Shown: positions 55,928-64,000, counted from the first letter of the stretch. The stretch is DNA of 64,000 nucleotides from Pseudomonas muyukensis (GCF_019139535.1 NZ_CP077073.1:5422501-5486500), one strand, 5' to 3'. The notes: generated by a model from the letters alone, not told the origin. Translations and numbers: made by a program.

Positions 55928-58029
55928 AGCAGCGACCTCATGGTTTCCTTGAACTTGTCCAGCATGGTGTCCTCCCTGGGTGGATTGAGCGCGACGTATC
56001 CGGTACGGATACGCGCCCATAGTTCGTCGCGGTCGCGTGTAGAAAATGCGCTGAGGTAAGCGTCCAGGCTGGCGGCAGCCCAGGCGCTGTGGCCGGTGGA
56101 AATGTTGTCGATGGCGTTGTGCAGGTCGACGAACAGGGTCGGGTAGCCATAGGCGACCAACGCCTTGTGGGTGCGCCGGTAGCCACCGCCCACGCCGGAC
56201 AACTCCATCGCCAGGTTGAGCCCGAGGATTTCCGGGCAGTAGCTCTGGGGATAGCGGCCGATGGCCAACCAGAACACCGGCAGCTCGAAGTCCTCGTCGG
56301 CGAAACACTCGGCAGCGGCGTAGCCTGGCGCGGCGGTGGCCGGTAGTTCGCCATGCACCGCCCGCAGCAACTGGCGGTAGATCACGGGGTGGTTCTGTGC
56401 CTCGAGGCCGTTGCCCAGCTCGTCGTACAGGGTCTCGAACAGGCGGCTGCCAAAGGCCGAGGCCGCCAAAGACGGATGGGCGAAACCGGCCAGCCAGGCG
56501 CCGTCGATCATGGTCAGCGGCGCCAGGGCGACGATGTCGGCAATCACCTCTTCGCGGCTGGGCAAGTCCTGGGGCTGCTCCAGCGCCTGGTTGGACAACG
56601 CATGCTGCTGTTGCAGCCACTCGCGCAGCACGCCCGGGGCCCAGTGTTCGGGTAGCGGGCAGCGGCCCTTGGCCACTCCGCGGGCGGCCTTGACCAGCCA
56701 GCGGTTGACGTAGTGCCGGGCATGGTTCTGCTCGGCCGGGGTCAGCTCGACGTGCAGCAAGCGCGGGTAGGCTTGGCGCGGTGCCAGGCGAGTCGCCAGG
56801 ATCGGCGCCTCGACCTCCTCGCCCAGCAGCCCGGCCAGCAGGCCGTCATCCTTCCACAGCGCGCGTGCCGGCTGTGGCTGAGGTTGTTCGGCGTAGGGCA
56901 GCCCGGCAATCCAGCGCTCGAGGATGGCCAGGTCGTCGCGGCTGAAGATGCGGAACATCTTGCCTCGCGGCGATACCAGCGTGGTCAGCAACGGGCTGCC
57001 TTGCGGGTTGCCGGCGCGGACATAGGCGCTGGCGGCCAGATGCTCGAGAAACCGCAGCGAGTCATCCTCCTCCAGCAGCGAACGCATCGGCACTTTGTTC
57101 AAGCGGGTTTTTTCGTGGTACTGGCAGGCATCCGGGCGTCGCCGGCTGATCAGGTCACGGGCGGCCTCGCGGGGGTCGAGCCAGCGCTCCAGCACGGCGA
57201 GCAGCGCGCTGTTCGCCGACTCGACCTGCCAGCGCGCCCAGCAATACCCCTGGCGCATGCCTTGCTGGGCCGCGGGCCCGGCCTGGGCGAGGTACTCGCG
57301 TACCGCGGCCTCGGCCAGCGCCGCCAGGTCTTGCGCCGAACCGGACGGGTCGCGGCGCAGGTCGAGCAGGCGCTCGCGCTCAGGCTGCCCATCGGCGATG
57401 AAGGCGAACATCGGCAACACGCCACAGTGGCGCAGGTAGAGGTTGGCCCCGAGGATCTGCGGCAACAGCGACTCGGGAAAATGCCCGAGCAGCACCAGCA
57501 TCGCCGCCAGGTTGAACGCGCCGTCGCAGACGCCGGAATCGTCACCGATGGCCTGGGGATCCTCGCCGGCATCCGACGGCGCCAGCTCACGCATCAGCTC
57601 GCGATAACGCTGGATACGACTGGCGCCGGGCCGGCCACCGCCAACATCCAGCGCATGGACCTGCAACATGGCCATGGCATAGCGCGCTTCGTTGTTCCAG
57701 CTGGCGCAGACGGCGTGGATCAGGTGCTGGCTGCCAAGCAACAGCGGCGCAGCCTCACGCACGGCCTTGGCGCGCAGCAGCTGGCCCTCGTGCTCGCCAA
57801 GACGCTGCTGCAGCCGCTGCCAGCCCTGGCCGATGGCCTGCAGGCGCTGGGCGGCGTCCGTGGCCAGGCCGGCCAGCTGCTGCGGGCAGGCGAAGTCGGT
57901 CTCGACCTGCGCGGCGCCGGGCGCGGCGGCGAGGCAGGCGCGCAGGCTGGCGGCTGAACACATCCGCCGGGCCTGGTCACCCGACTCGGCGCCGAGCAGG
58001 CTGGAAAATAACTGCCGATGGCTGTTCAT
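55924..58029 (-). CDS. Duplicated haem-oxygenase-like diiron oxidase (iron-containing redox enzyme family)
   Basis: A 701-residue protein, about twice the size of single-domain members. The two halves each contain a related motif: FPESLLPQILGANLYLRHCG near residue 185 and YPQSYCPEILGLNLAMELSG near 590. The second half also has DLHNAIDNISTGHS near 640, typical metal-ligand spacing of haem-oxygenase-like oxidases. Known relatives perform N-oxygenation, desaturation or C-C cleavage on amino-acid-derived substrates. ATG 58029 overlaps the stop codon of the 31-codon peptide gene (TGATG) and the end overlaps the carbamoyltransferase start. Confidence 0.82.
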   Translation of the reverse strand: MNSHRQLFSSLLGAESGDQARRMCSAASLRACLAAAPGAAQVETDFACPQQLAGLATDAAQRLQAIGQGWQRLQQRLGEHEGQLLRAKAVREAAPLLLGSQHLIHAVCASWNNEARYAMAMLQVHALDVGGGRPGASRIQRYRELMRELAPSDAGEDPQAIGDDSGVCDGAFNLAAMLVLLGHFPESLLPQILGANLYLRHCGVLPMFAFIADGQPERERLLDLRRDPSGSAQDLAALAEAAVREYLAQAGPAAQQGMRQGYCWARWQVESANSALLAVLERWLDPREAARDLISRRRPDACQYHEKTRLNKVPMRSLLEEDDSLRFLEHLAASAYVRAGNPQGSPLLTTLVSPRGKMFRIFSRDDLAILERWIAGLPYAEQPQPQPARALWKDDGLLAGLLGEEVEAPILATRLAPRQAYPRLLHVELTPAEQNHARHYVNRWLVKAARGVAKGRCPLPEHWAPGVLREWLQQQHALSNQALEQPQDLPSREEVIADIVALAPLTMIDGAWLAGFAHPSLAASAFGSRLFETLYDELGNGLEAQNHPVIYRQLLRAVHGELPATAAPGYAAAECFADEDFELPVFWLAIGRYPQSYCPEILGLNLAMELSGVGGGYRRTHKALVAYGYPTLFVDLHNAIDNISTGHSAWAAASLDAYLSAFSTRDRDELWARIRTGYVALNPPREDTMLDKFKETMRSLL

Positions 58030-58124
58030 CAGTGCATTGGATAAATAGAGGAATTGTTCTTTTTCTTGGACTTCTTCTTGCGTTTGAAGAGCGATCCGAG
58101 GGCCTGGCGAATACGTTTGAACAT
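58029..58124 (-). CDS. 31-residue Lys-rich peptide gene
   Basis: Starts MFKRIRQALGSLFKRKK, continues with a run rich in Lys and ends NNSSIYPMH. GAGGAAAA lies before ATG 58124. It begins 17 bp after the SGNH-like gene and its stop overlaps the start of the diiron oxidase gene by one base (TGATG), so it is almost certainly translated and coupled. The basic amphipathic N-terminus and distinct C-terminus suit a precursor or carrier peptide modified by the cluster enzymes, for instance by ATP-grasp addition. That role is a hypothesis; a coupling leader peptide is the alternative. Confidence 0.75.
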   Translation of the reverse strand: MFKRIRQALGSLFKRKKKSKKKNNSSIYPMH

Positions 58125-58141
58125 GGTCTTTTCCTCACATG

Positions 58142-59191
58142 TCATTGCAGATGGTGATGAATGGCCTGCGCCACTACATCGTTTCCAAGGTCGGTAAAGT
58201 GCGCGCGGTCGACAAAGAACCATTCATCCGCCGGGCGCGCTTGCAACGCATCGACCAAGTTGCTGAACGGGATGCCCAGGGCATGGCAGCCGCTGGCGAG
58301 TTTGTCCGCATACTGGGCAGCCACCGCCGGGTCGGAAATATCACCGTACAAGTGTTGCCACGTCCCCAGCCGAGAAATACGGTCCAGTTCGTCAAACAAC
58401 TTCTGTTCTTCGGCGCAGGGCGAACGCACCCAGGTGGCCAAGGGTTGCATGACGAAGGAAAGTTCCGCACCCAGCGACTGCGCCAGGCACTTCCAGGTTT
58501 TCAGGCAGTTCAGCGTATCGGCCGTGGCCCGCGCCAGGGTCTGCGCCACAGGCGGCACCGCGGTGGTTTCATTGGGCCACTTGGGAAGTTTTGCCGGTGG
58601 CAGTTTCGCCCCATGCTCCTCGGCGATCTCGTCGAACTTCTCGTAATAGTCGCCGCAGAAATAAAACGCTGGCAGTTCACCGCGGACGAACTCTGGCAGG
58701 CGCGCCATCACCAGGGTGTTGAAGCCCCCCATGACCACGATCCGGTGGATTTTCGGCAGCCGGTGCATATGCAGCATGAACAGCGTCAGCTCTTGGGTGG
58801 CGTTGAAGCAGTGGCCGGCAAAATTCAGCCAGGGGGTGCCTTGCGGGTCATGCGCCGCCAGCCGGCTCACCACCGAGGTGGCATCGCTGGAAGCCCCGTA
58901 CCCCAAGGCCGGCGACGCGCCGACAAGAATGTTTACCGGGCCATCGGCACAGGCTTGGAGCTGGCCGGCACTGATCGCCCGGCCTTGCTTGTCGTGGGCG
59001 AAACGAAAGCCCAGGCGGTCGGTGTTGATCGACGCCGATTGATAGCCCGCGGCATTGAAGCTCATGACATAGGGCAGGTATTGCGAACGGCCGCGATTGG
59101 CGAAACGGTCGTAATCGAGCATTTGCGGCGTAAGTTTTACGCGCTCGAGCGAAGGATCATCAAGCGCAACGGGTTTGCGACTCTTGAACAT
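58142..59191 (-). CDS. SGNH/GDSL-hydrolase-like protein
   Basis: A 349-residue protein. Block I is degenerate but keeps the serine context: NILVGASPALGYGASSD (near residue 90; GAS instead of GDS). A later GGFNTL may serve as the Asn/Gly block, and the C-terminal DRAHFTDLGNDVVAQAI matches the Asp-x-x-His block V. No signal peptide, so cytosolic. ATG 59191 (MFKSRKPVALDD) is preferred to TTG 59197. First gene of the operon; it may act as an acyl transferase or release hydrolase. Confidence 0.72.
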   Translation of the reverse strand: MFKSRKPVALDDPSLERVKLTPQMLDYDRFANRGRSQYLPYVMSFNAAGYQSASINTDRLGFRFAHDKQGRAISAGQLQACADGPVNILVGASPALGYGASSDATSVVSRLAAHDPQGTPWLNFAGHCFNATQELTLFMLHMHRLPKIHRIVVMGGFNTLVMARLPEFVRGELPAFYFCGDYYEKFDEIAEEHGAKLPPAKLPKWPNETTAVPPVAQTLARATADTLNCLKTWKCLAQSLGAELSFVMQPLATWVRSPCAEEQKLFDELDRISRLGTWQHLYGDISDPAVAAQYADKLASGCHALGIPFSNLVDALQARPADEWFFVDRAHFTDLGNDVVAQAIHHHLQ

Positions 59192-59848
59192 GGTCAAGCC
59201 ACTCCATTGGATTACAATTTATTCCATTAACGGCGCTGCCTTTATTACGAGCAAACAATAGCCGTCAAAGTATCGATCTACTTTTTTCGAGCACCCAGTA
59301 CTTGCCAACCCTGCCCCAGCGGGCACGGCAGACTAAGTTTCAGGCACGAGGCGGCCCCACGTCTTTTTGTGAAAAGTCAGTGGTCGCGCGATAAATGGGC
59401 AGGATTAACTAAAAGGCAGGGTGTGGCGAAAAGGAGGCGTGGTGAGCGGCTATCCGTGCAAGGAAATCCATACTGGAAGCAGTTGTTTTTATTTTCAGGT
59501 GCTGCCAAAGACATCCAAGCATTATCATTATCCCTTGTTATATTTTCTTCGGTTCCAACCGAAGCGACGCTCAGGCCACCGATTTTTGAGGAGCCTGCGG
59601 CAGCTGTCAATACGTGCAAAGTCGCATTTCATCGATTAAATAAAAAGTTCACGTTCAGTGCACAGGCGTAACCACTCAAATGAATAACATTGCGCTTGCG
59701 AAACACACCATTGATTAGCTAAAGCGCTCATGTAACATTCAGATGACATCACGCCTGCGGCAAAAGCATCAGTTCGCCACTATTGAATACGCCTGGCCTC
59801 GATGCTTGGCCACCGCCGTGACCCGCCCTTGCGAAGGAGCCCACCAGG
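59192..59848. other. A/T-rich intergenic region with divergent promoters
   Basis: About 650 bp separating the biosynthetic operon from the alpha/beta hydrolase gene. It is clearly more A/T-rich than the surroundings, mainly 59470-59720. A 100-codon plus-strand frame (59369-59671) has no ribosome site or family features and is not accepted. It must hold the operon promoter and may hold a small RNA, but I cannot point to one. Confidence 0.5.
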
Positions 59849-60844
59849 ATGCGCGTCAGCTGCACCGTAAAGACCTGGGGCATGGCCCTGCTGCTGAGCC
59901 TGTTCAGCAGCGTCACCTTGGCGGCGGCGCAAGTGCTGCAGCTTGGCCGGGCCCAACCCTACGACTTGCTTGCCTACAGCAATGCCGACCCGCTGCGCCC
60001 CGAGCTGGCCGAACGTGCCGTGGTGATCGTCCACGGCGTGCGCCGCAATGCCCAGGACTACTACGCTGGCGCGCAGCAGCTGCTGGCCAACGCCGGGCTC
60101 GGCGGCTCGGCCGTGTTGCTGATCGCGCCCAACTTCCTCAGCGCCGACGATTCGCCAGCCACCGAGGCCATGCCGCTATGGCCCAAGGACCAGTGGATGC
60201 AAGGCAGCGAATCGAGCGCCGGTCGCCGCGGCATCGCCACCTTCAGCGTGCTCGACGACCTGCTGGCCTACCTGGCCGACAGCAGGCGCTTCCCGCGTCT
60301 CAAGGAGGTCGTGCTGATCGGCCACTCGGCCGGTGCCCAGCTCATGCAGCGCTACGCCGTGCTGGGCAAGGCGGTCGCGGGCCTGCCGGTGCGCTATGTG
60401 ATCTCCAGCCCGTCCTCGTACCTGTACCTGGACGCCAATCGGCCAACGCCCACGGGCTTCGCAGCGCTACCGGGCAAGCAGTGCCCGGGCTACAACCAGT
60501 ATCGCTATGGCCTGGAGCAGCCTCCCGCCTACCTGGTCAGCCAAGGCCTGGATGCCAAGCAGTTGTTTCGCCGCTATGCGGCGCGCAACGTGACCTACCT
60601 GGTAGGTGCACGCGATACCCATGCTGCCAGCCGCATCATGGACCACAGCTGTGGGGCGCAGGCGCAGGGGCGCAACCGCGTCGAGCGCCAGCTCGGCTAC
60701 CTGCGTTACGAGGGGTTTCTTTCGCGCGCCTGGGCTGTCGACATCGCTCATCGGCAGTTCGTGGTGCCCGGGGTCGGGCACAATGCCACGCACCTGCTGA
60801 CCAGCCCGCAGGTGGCTCGCTGGCTGTTTCCCGGCGAGCGTTAG
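59849..60844 (+). CDS. Secreted alpha/beta hydrolase
   Basis: A 331-residue exported protein. Signal peptide WGMALLLSLFSSVTLAAA; oxyanion strand VVIVHGVRRNAQDYY; nucleophile elbow VLIGHSAGAQLMQRY with catalytic Ser near residue 170; the final VPGVGHNATH supplies the catalytic His. GAAGGAG precedes ATG 59849. Substrate unknown. It stands alone and is divergent from the cluster. Confidence 0.88.
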   Translation: MRVSCTVKTWGMALLLSLFSSVTLAAAQVLQLGRAQPYDLLAYSNADPLRPELAERAVVIVHGVRRNAQDYYAGAQQLLANAGLGGSAVLLIAPNFLSADDSPATEAMPLWPKDQWMQGSESSAGRRGIATFSVLDDLLAYLADSRRFPRLKEVVLIGHSAGAQLMQRYAVLGKAVAGLPVRYVISSPSSYLYLDANRPTPTGFAALPGKQCPGYNQYRYGLEQPPAYLVSQGLDAKQLFRRYAARNVTYLVGARDTHAASRIMDHSCGAQAQGRNRVERQLGYLRYEGFLSRAWAVDIAHRQFVVPGVGHNATHLLTSPQVARWLFPGER

Positions 60845-60930
60845 GGGGCCAGATAGAAGGCCCCACCTGCGGCCTCGGTCCGTATGCTGGCGAAGCAGGC
60901 GACGCGGTGCCTGGCACCGGCTGCGCCGGT

Positions 60931-61011
60931 GTTCGCCGGCAAGCCGGCTCCTACAACGCGTACGGCCTGCAACACCTGTAGGAGCCAGCCTTGCTGGCGA
61001 ACCAGGCGACA
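60931..61011. repeat. REP pair between hydrolase and permease genes
   Basis: Facing copies: GTTCGCCGGCAAGCCGGCTC and GTAGGAGCCAGCCTTGCTGG, each a GCCGGC/GCCAGC-type REP palindrome. Sequence on both outer sides (GGCGACACGGTG/GGCGACGCGGTG) is also repeated and recurs at 63751-63835. Confidence 0.8.
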
Positions 61012-61034
61012 CGGTGGATGGCACCGGCGCAGGG

Positions 61035-62420
61035 TCATGCTTGGGCGGCCACGCTACGGCCGTGGCCGCGGCTGGTGACGATGCCGAGGAACGAAATCAC
61101 GATCGCCAGGCTCAGGGTGGCGGTCACCTCGGCGCGGTGCTCCTCGGTGAACATCATCACCGCCAAGGCGCCGCTGATGAACAGGATCACCGCCCAGGTC
61201 AGGTAGGGGAACAGCCACATGCGAAACTTCAGGTTGGCGTTCTCGCGCTCCAGGCGCCCACGCATGCGCAGCTGCGAAATGGCGATCACCAGGTACACCA
61301 GCAAGGCGATGGCGCCGGAACTGGCCAGCAGGAACTCGAACACGCCCTTGGGCGCGAAGTAGTTGAGGATGGCGATGGCCGCGCCGATCAGCGTGCTGCC
61401 GAACACCGCCGCGCGCGGTACGCCAACCTTGGAGGTGTGCTTGAGCATGGCCGGGGCGTCACCACGCTTGGCCAGCGAATACATCATCCGCGAGGCGATG
61501 TAGATCGATGAGTTCATGCAGCTGGTCACCGCGATCAGCACCACGAAGTCGACCATCAACGCGGCGTTGGGGATGTTCATGATTTCCAGCGCCCGCTGGT
61601 ACGAACCCACCACGGCCAGCTGCGGATCGTTCCACGGCACCACCGAAATGATCACGAAGATCGACAGGATGTAGAAGGTGCTGATGCGCCAGATCACCGA
61701 GCGGGTGGCCTTGGCGATGTTGCGCGCCGGGTCGCTGGACTCGGACGCCGCGATGGTCACCGCCTCGGTGCCGATGAAGCTGAACATCACGGTGATGAAC
61801 GCCCCCACCACCGCCGACCAACCCTTGGGCGCGAAGCCGCCGTGCTCATCCATCAAGCTGCTCAGGCCGCTGACCTCGCGCGCGGGCAGCCAGCCCATCA
61901 GCGCGGCGAAGCCCAGCCCGATGAAGCCGAGGATCGCGGTGACCTTGAGGATGGCGAACCAGAACTCGAACTCGCCGTACTTGGCCACGCTGAACAAGTT
62001 GGTGCAGGCCAGCAGCAGCACCGAGCCCAAGGCGAAGATCCAGCTGTCCACCTGGGGGAACCAGGCATTGAGCACATGCCCGGCGGCCAGCGCCTCGATG
62101 GGGATCACCAGCACCCAGAACCACCAGTACAACCAGCCGATGGTGTAGCCGGCCCAGCGGCCGATGGCCTGGTCGGCATAGGTGGAAAACGAACCGGTAT
62201 CGGGGTGGGCCACGGCCATTTCGCCGAGCATGCGCATCACCAGCACCACCAGGGTGCCGGCCACGAAATAGGAAAGAATGGTGGCGGGCCCGGCGGCCGC
62301 GATAGCGTGGCCGGAGCCTACGAAAAGTCCGGCACCGATGATGCCGGCGATCGACAGCATCGTTACATGACGTGGCTTGAAACCTTGTGCAAGGTTGCCA
62401 TCAGTTCCCACGGTGTTCAT
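61035..62420 (-). CDS. gabP: Amino-acid permease, GABA-permease-like
   Basis: A 461-residue APC-superfamily transporter with 12 membrane segments. Seen: FKPRHVTMLSIAGIIGAGLF at the N-terminus, RMLGEMAVAHPDTGSFSTYA, and FSFIGTEAVTIAASESSDPA. These are characteristic of the GabP/AnsP/ProY group, and the start is closest to GabP. Substrate assignment (4-aminobutyrate) is by resemblance only; no gab catabolic genes are adjacent. Confidence 0.82.
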   Translation of the reverse strand: MNTVGTDGNLAQGFKPRHVTMLSIAGIIGAGLFVGSGHAIAAAGPATILSYFVAGTLVVLVMRMLGEMAVAHPDTGSFSTYADQAIGRWAGYTIGWLYWWFWVLVIPIEALAAGHVLNAWFPQVDSWIFALGSVLLLACTNLFSVAKYGEFEFWFAILKVTAILGFIGLGFAALMGWLPAREVSGLSSLMDEHGGFAPKGWSAVVGAFITVMFSFIGTEAVTIAASESSDPARNIAKATRSVIWRISTFYILSIFVIISVVPWNDPQLAVVGSYQRALEIMNIPNAALMVDFVVLIAVTSCMNSSIYIASRMMYSLAKRGDAPAMLKHTSKVGVPRAAVFGSTLIGAAIAILNYFAPKGVFEFLLASSGAIALLVYLVIAISQLRMRGRLERENANLKFRMWLFPYLTWAVILFISGALAVMMFTEEHRAEVTATLSLAIVISFLGIVTSRGHGRSVAAQA

Positions 62421-62847
62421 TGATATTGTTCTCTTTTTGCGGACACAAGGACGGGATGGGCAGGCGTAGGCGAAACAGTATCTCCTTGAAAAGCAATAAG
62501 AATGACACGTCGCTCACGCTCTGTTGTTGACCTTGTTCACGCTTTCACAGAGCAACGCACCGGCGATTTCGGGGTTCATTTAAGCCCCCCAGGCGGTGGG
62601 AAAATTGTTCGAGAACGTCCCATAGGTGCGCGATCACGACACCCCATGCTTGATCGCGGCAGATGTCGCGTTCGGCTTGTCCATTTGCGTCAATCCGGGT
62701 CGCGCCAGGGGTTCCCTCGTCAAGAATGGCTGGCGATGAGCACGCTGCCGGCACTGTCTCGGGGCAAGCCCGCCGCACAAAGCCTTACAGTTTTACAAAC
62801 GCGCGGCAGGTAACGTTCATCCCACTTCACCGACAGCAAGGGATGCC
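62421..62847. other. Intergenic region without a recognised gene
   Basis: The divergent promoters of the permease and GNAT genes must lie here. Short open frames on both strands (62502-62813 +, 62545-62778 -) overlap and lack ribosome sites. No hairpin or repeat stands out. Confidence 0.45.
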
Positions 62848-63741
62848 ATGACCGTCATTCTCGATGACCCCAGCCTGCGCCTGGTCGAGCACTACCGCGA
62901 CGACCCGCACCTGCGCGGCGCACTCAATGCCCTCACCCGGCAGACCTACGGCTTCGATTTCGAAGCCTGGTACCAGGCCGGCTTCTGGCCGGACGACCAC
63001 CAGCCTTGCTCGCTGGTGCGCCAGGGCCAGATGCTGGCCAACGCCTCGAGCAACCGGCTCGACTTCAGCCTCGACGGCCAGCACCTGCGCACGGTGCAGA
63101 TCGGCACGGTGATGACCGCGCCCGAGGCCCAAGGCAACGGCTACAGCCGCTACCTGATGGAGCGCCTGGTGTCGCGCTGGGCCGAGCGCTGCGACCTGTT
63201 GTACCTGTTTGCCAATGGCACGGTGCTGGAGCTGTACCCCAAGTTCGGTTTTCGCCGGGTACTCGAGCATGAGCATTACCTGCCGTGGTCGGCCTCCCCG
63301 CGTGCCAGCAGCTTCAAACCGGTCGACCTCGATGACAACGATCAACGCCGCCATTTCATGGCCACGGTCGCCAGCAGTTGTCCACAGGCACGCTTGAGCC
63401 TGCAGCCCCATGTGTCGCAGACCATGTTCTATTGCCAGGGCCCCTACCGCGAAGCGTTGCACTATTCGACGACGCACGACGCCTATGTGGTGGTGGAGCA
63501 CGAGCAGGGGCAGATGCTGCTGGCCGAGGTGTACTGCGCGCGACCGGTGGTGTTGCTGGCGCTGATCGGGGAACTGGTGCGCGACACGACCCGCGAGGTG
63601 GTGCTGGGTTTCACCCCGTTGCAGGCCGACGGGTTCGCCACCCGGGTTGTGGATAACGACGATGCGTTGTTCGTCTGGGGTTCGACCGCCACCGCCCTGG
63701 ACGCGCAGCCGCTGATGTTCCCACGGCTCTCACATACCTGA
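62848..63741 (+). CDS. GNAT-family acetyltransferase
   Basis: A 297-residue protein. The N-terminal half carries the GNAT acetyl-CoA site: QIGTVMTAPEAQGNGYSRYL, then FANGTVLELYPKFGFRRVLE (motif B). The C-terminal half (about 150-297) resembles a second sterol-carrier-like or degenerate domain, as in Eis-type proteins, but I cannot name it. GCAAGGGATGCC precedes ATG 62848. Substrate unknown. Confidence 0.82.
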   Translation: MTVILDDPSLRLVEHYRDDPHLRGALNALTRQTYGFDFEAWYQAGFWPDDHQPCSLVRQGQMLANASSNRLDFSLDGQHLRTVQIGTVMTAPEAQGNGYSRYLMERLVSRWAERCDLLYLFANGTVLELYPKFGFRRVLEHEHYLPWSASPRASSFKPVDLDDNDQRRHFMATVASSCPQARLSLQPHVSQTMFYCQGPYREALHYSTTHDAYVVVEHEQGQMLLAEVYCARPVVLLALIGELVRDTTREVVLGFTPLQADGFATRVVDNDDALFVWGSTATALDAQPLMFPRLSHT

Positions 63742-63750
63742 AGCGCTCCA

Positions 63751-63835
63751 CCTGTAGGAGCCAGCCTTGCTGGCGAACCAGGCGCCGCGGTGTCTGCCAC
63801 CCGCCGCGCCGGTGTTCGCGGCCCGCTCCTGCAGG
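63751..63835. repeat. REP-containing repeat
   Basis: GTAGGAGCCAGCCTTGCTGG followed by GCGAACCAGGCGCCGCGGTG and a facing partial copy ending GCCCGCTCCTGCAG. Very similar to the unit at 60931-61011, including bases outside the palindrome. Confidence 0.75.
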
Positions 63836-63883
63836 CATTGCGCCAGCAACGCCGACAAGATCGCCCGCAAGCCATCTGCGGCA

Positions 63884-64000
63884 TCACCAGGTCAGGCAGA
63901 TCTTGCCGAAATGCCGGTTGCTCTCCTGGTAGCGGAACGCCTCGACGATCTGCTCCAGTTCGAAGTGCTTGTCCACCACCGGCCGCAGGCCGTTGGCGTC
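63884..64000 (-). CDS. Zinc-type alcohol dehydrogenase/quinone oxidoreductase (3' end only)
   Basis: Only the last 38 codons are in the window: GLRPVVDKHFELEQIVEAFR, then SNRHFGKICLTW and TGA. The pattern (I/RPVVDK-F-L-x-A-x-A-Y/F-R, H-GKI) is the C-terminus of medium-chain dehydrogenase/reductase proteins, most like NADPH:quinone reductases. The start lies beyond the window. Confidence 0.8.
   Translation of the reverse strand, partial: DANGLRPVVDKHFELEQIVEAFRYQESNRHFGKICLTW

Noticed and set aside
55928..56620. N-terminal 231-codon extension of the carbamoyltransferase frame
   Set aside because: It overlaps the diiron oxidase gene in another frame and looks like shadow sequence; the family start at 55927 overlaps the previous stop codon as ATGA.
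59369..59671. 100-codon plus-strand frame in the A/T-rich gap
   Set aside because: No ribosome site, composition unlike a protein, and overlapping frames on both strands.

Overview
The window is chromosomal DNA from a Pseudomonas of the P. putida group. Reasons: the core gene order (glyA, the CobW/YbdD/CstA operon, a MapZ-like PilZ gene, radA-mscL, fur/omlA/rnfH/ratA/smpB, lldR/lldPD-dld, ssrA) is the Pseudomonas order, core codon use is strongly GC-rich, and the typical P. putida REP palindromes (core GGAGCGGCCTTGTGTCGCG) recur between genes. The first and last genes are cut by the window edges.

Layout. 1-3.9 kb: a PAS-GGDEF-EAL protein and glyA. 4.2-6.7 kb: a more A/T-rich insert with an alpha-oxoamine-synthase-like PLP enzyme translationally coupled to an MFS exporter, plus a fragment of an XRE regulator. 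6.8-12.4 kb: pyruvate/peptide transport operon cstA-ybdD-cobW, a MapZ-like c-di-GMP adaptor and a purine/pyrimidine permease. 12.5-22.3 kb: a complete haem-acquisition locus hasISRADEF on the minus strand, with Fur-box-like sites before hasR and hasI and stem-loops after hasA. 22.3-26.8 kb: radA, mscL, fur, omlA, rnfH, ratA, smpB. 26.8-27.9 kb: a tandem array whose unit combines REP palindromes with the last codons of the adjacent lldR gene. 27.9-34.7 kb: lactate regulator, permease and L- and D-lactate dehydrogenases. 34.9-36.1 kb: three small unknown proteins. 36.2-36.6 kb: tmRNA.

36.6-49.7 kb is an accessory island downstream of ssrA, more A/T-rich than the rest. It holds (a) a tight four-gene restriction/defence-like module: MmeI-like DNA methyltransferase, DUF1016/YhcG PD-(D/E)XK nuclease, superfamily 2 helicase and GIY-YIG nuclease, joined by 4-8 bp overlaps. 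The DUF1016 reading frame is broken by a TGA where a Trp is expected (codon 22); (b) an IS66-family element with 22-bp ends; (c) what I read as an integrase-less integron cassette array: two minus-strand cassettes with attC-like sites, one carrying an HEPN-like protein and the other a small unknown protein that also has an in-frame TGA.

49.7-59.2 kb is a nine-gene minus-strand operon that looks like a biosynthetic cluster for a small amino-acid-like or peptide-derived metabolite: an SGNH-like protein, a 31-residue Lys-rich peptide, a 701-residue duplicated haem-oxygenase-like diiron protein, a NodU/CmcH carbamoyltransferase, a 38-residue membrane peptide, a clavaminate-synthase-like Fe(II)/2-oxoglutarate oxygenase, two ATP-grasp ligases and a LysE exporter. 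There is no NRPS or PKS. It is the best candidate for an undescribed system in the window. 59.8-64 kb: a secreted alpha/beta hydrolase, a GabP-like permease, a GNAT protein and the end of a quinone oxidoreductase, with REP elements between them.
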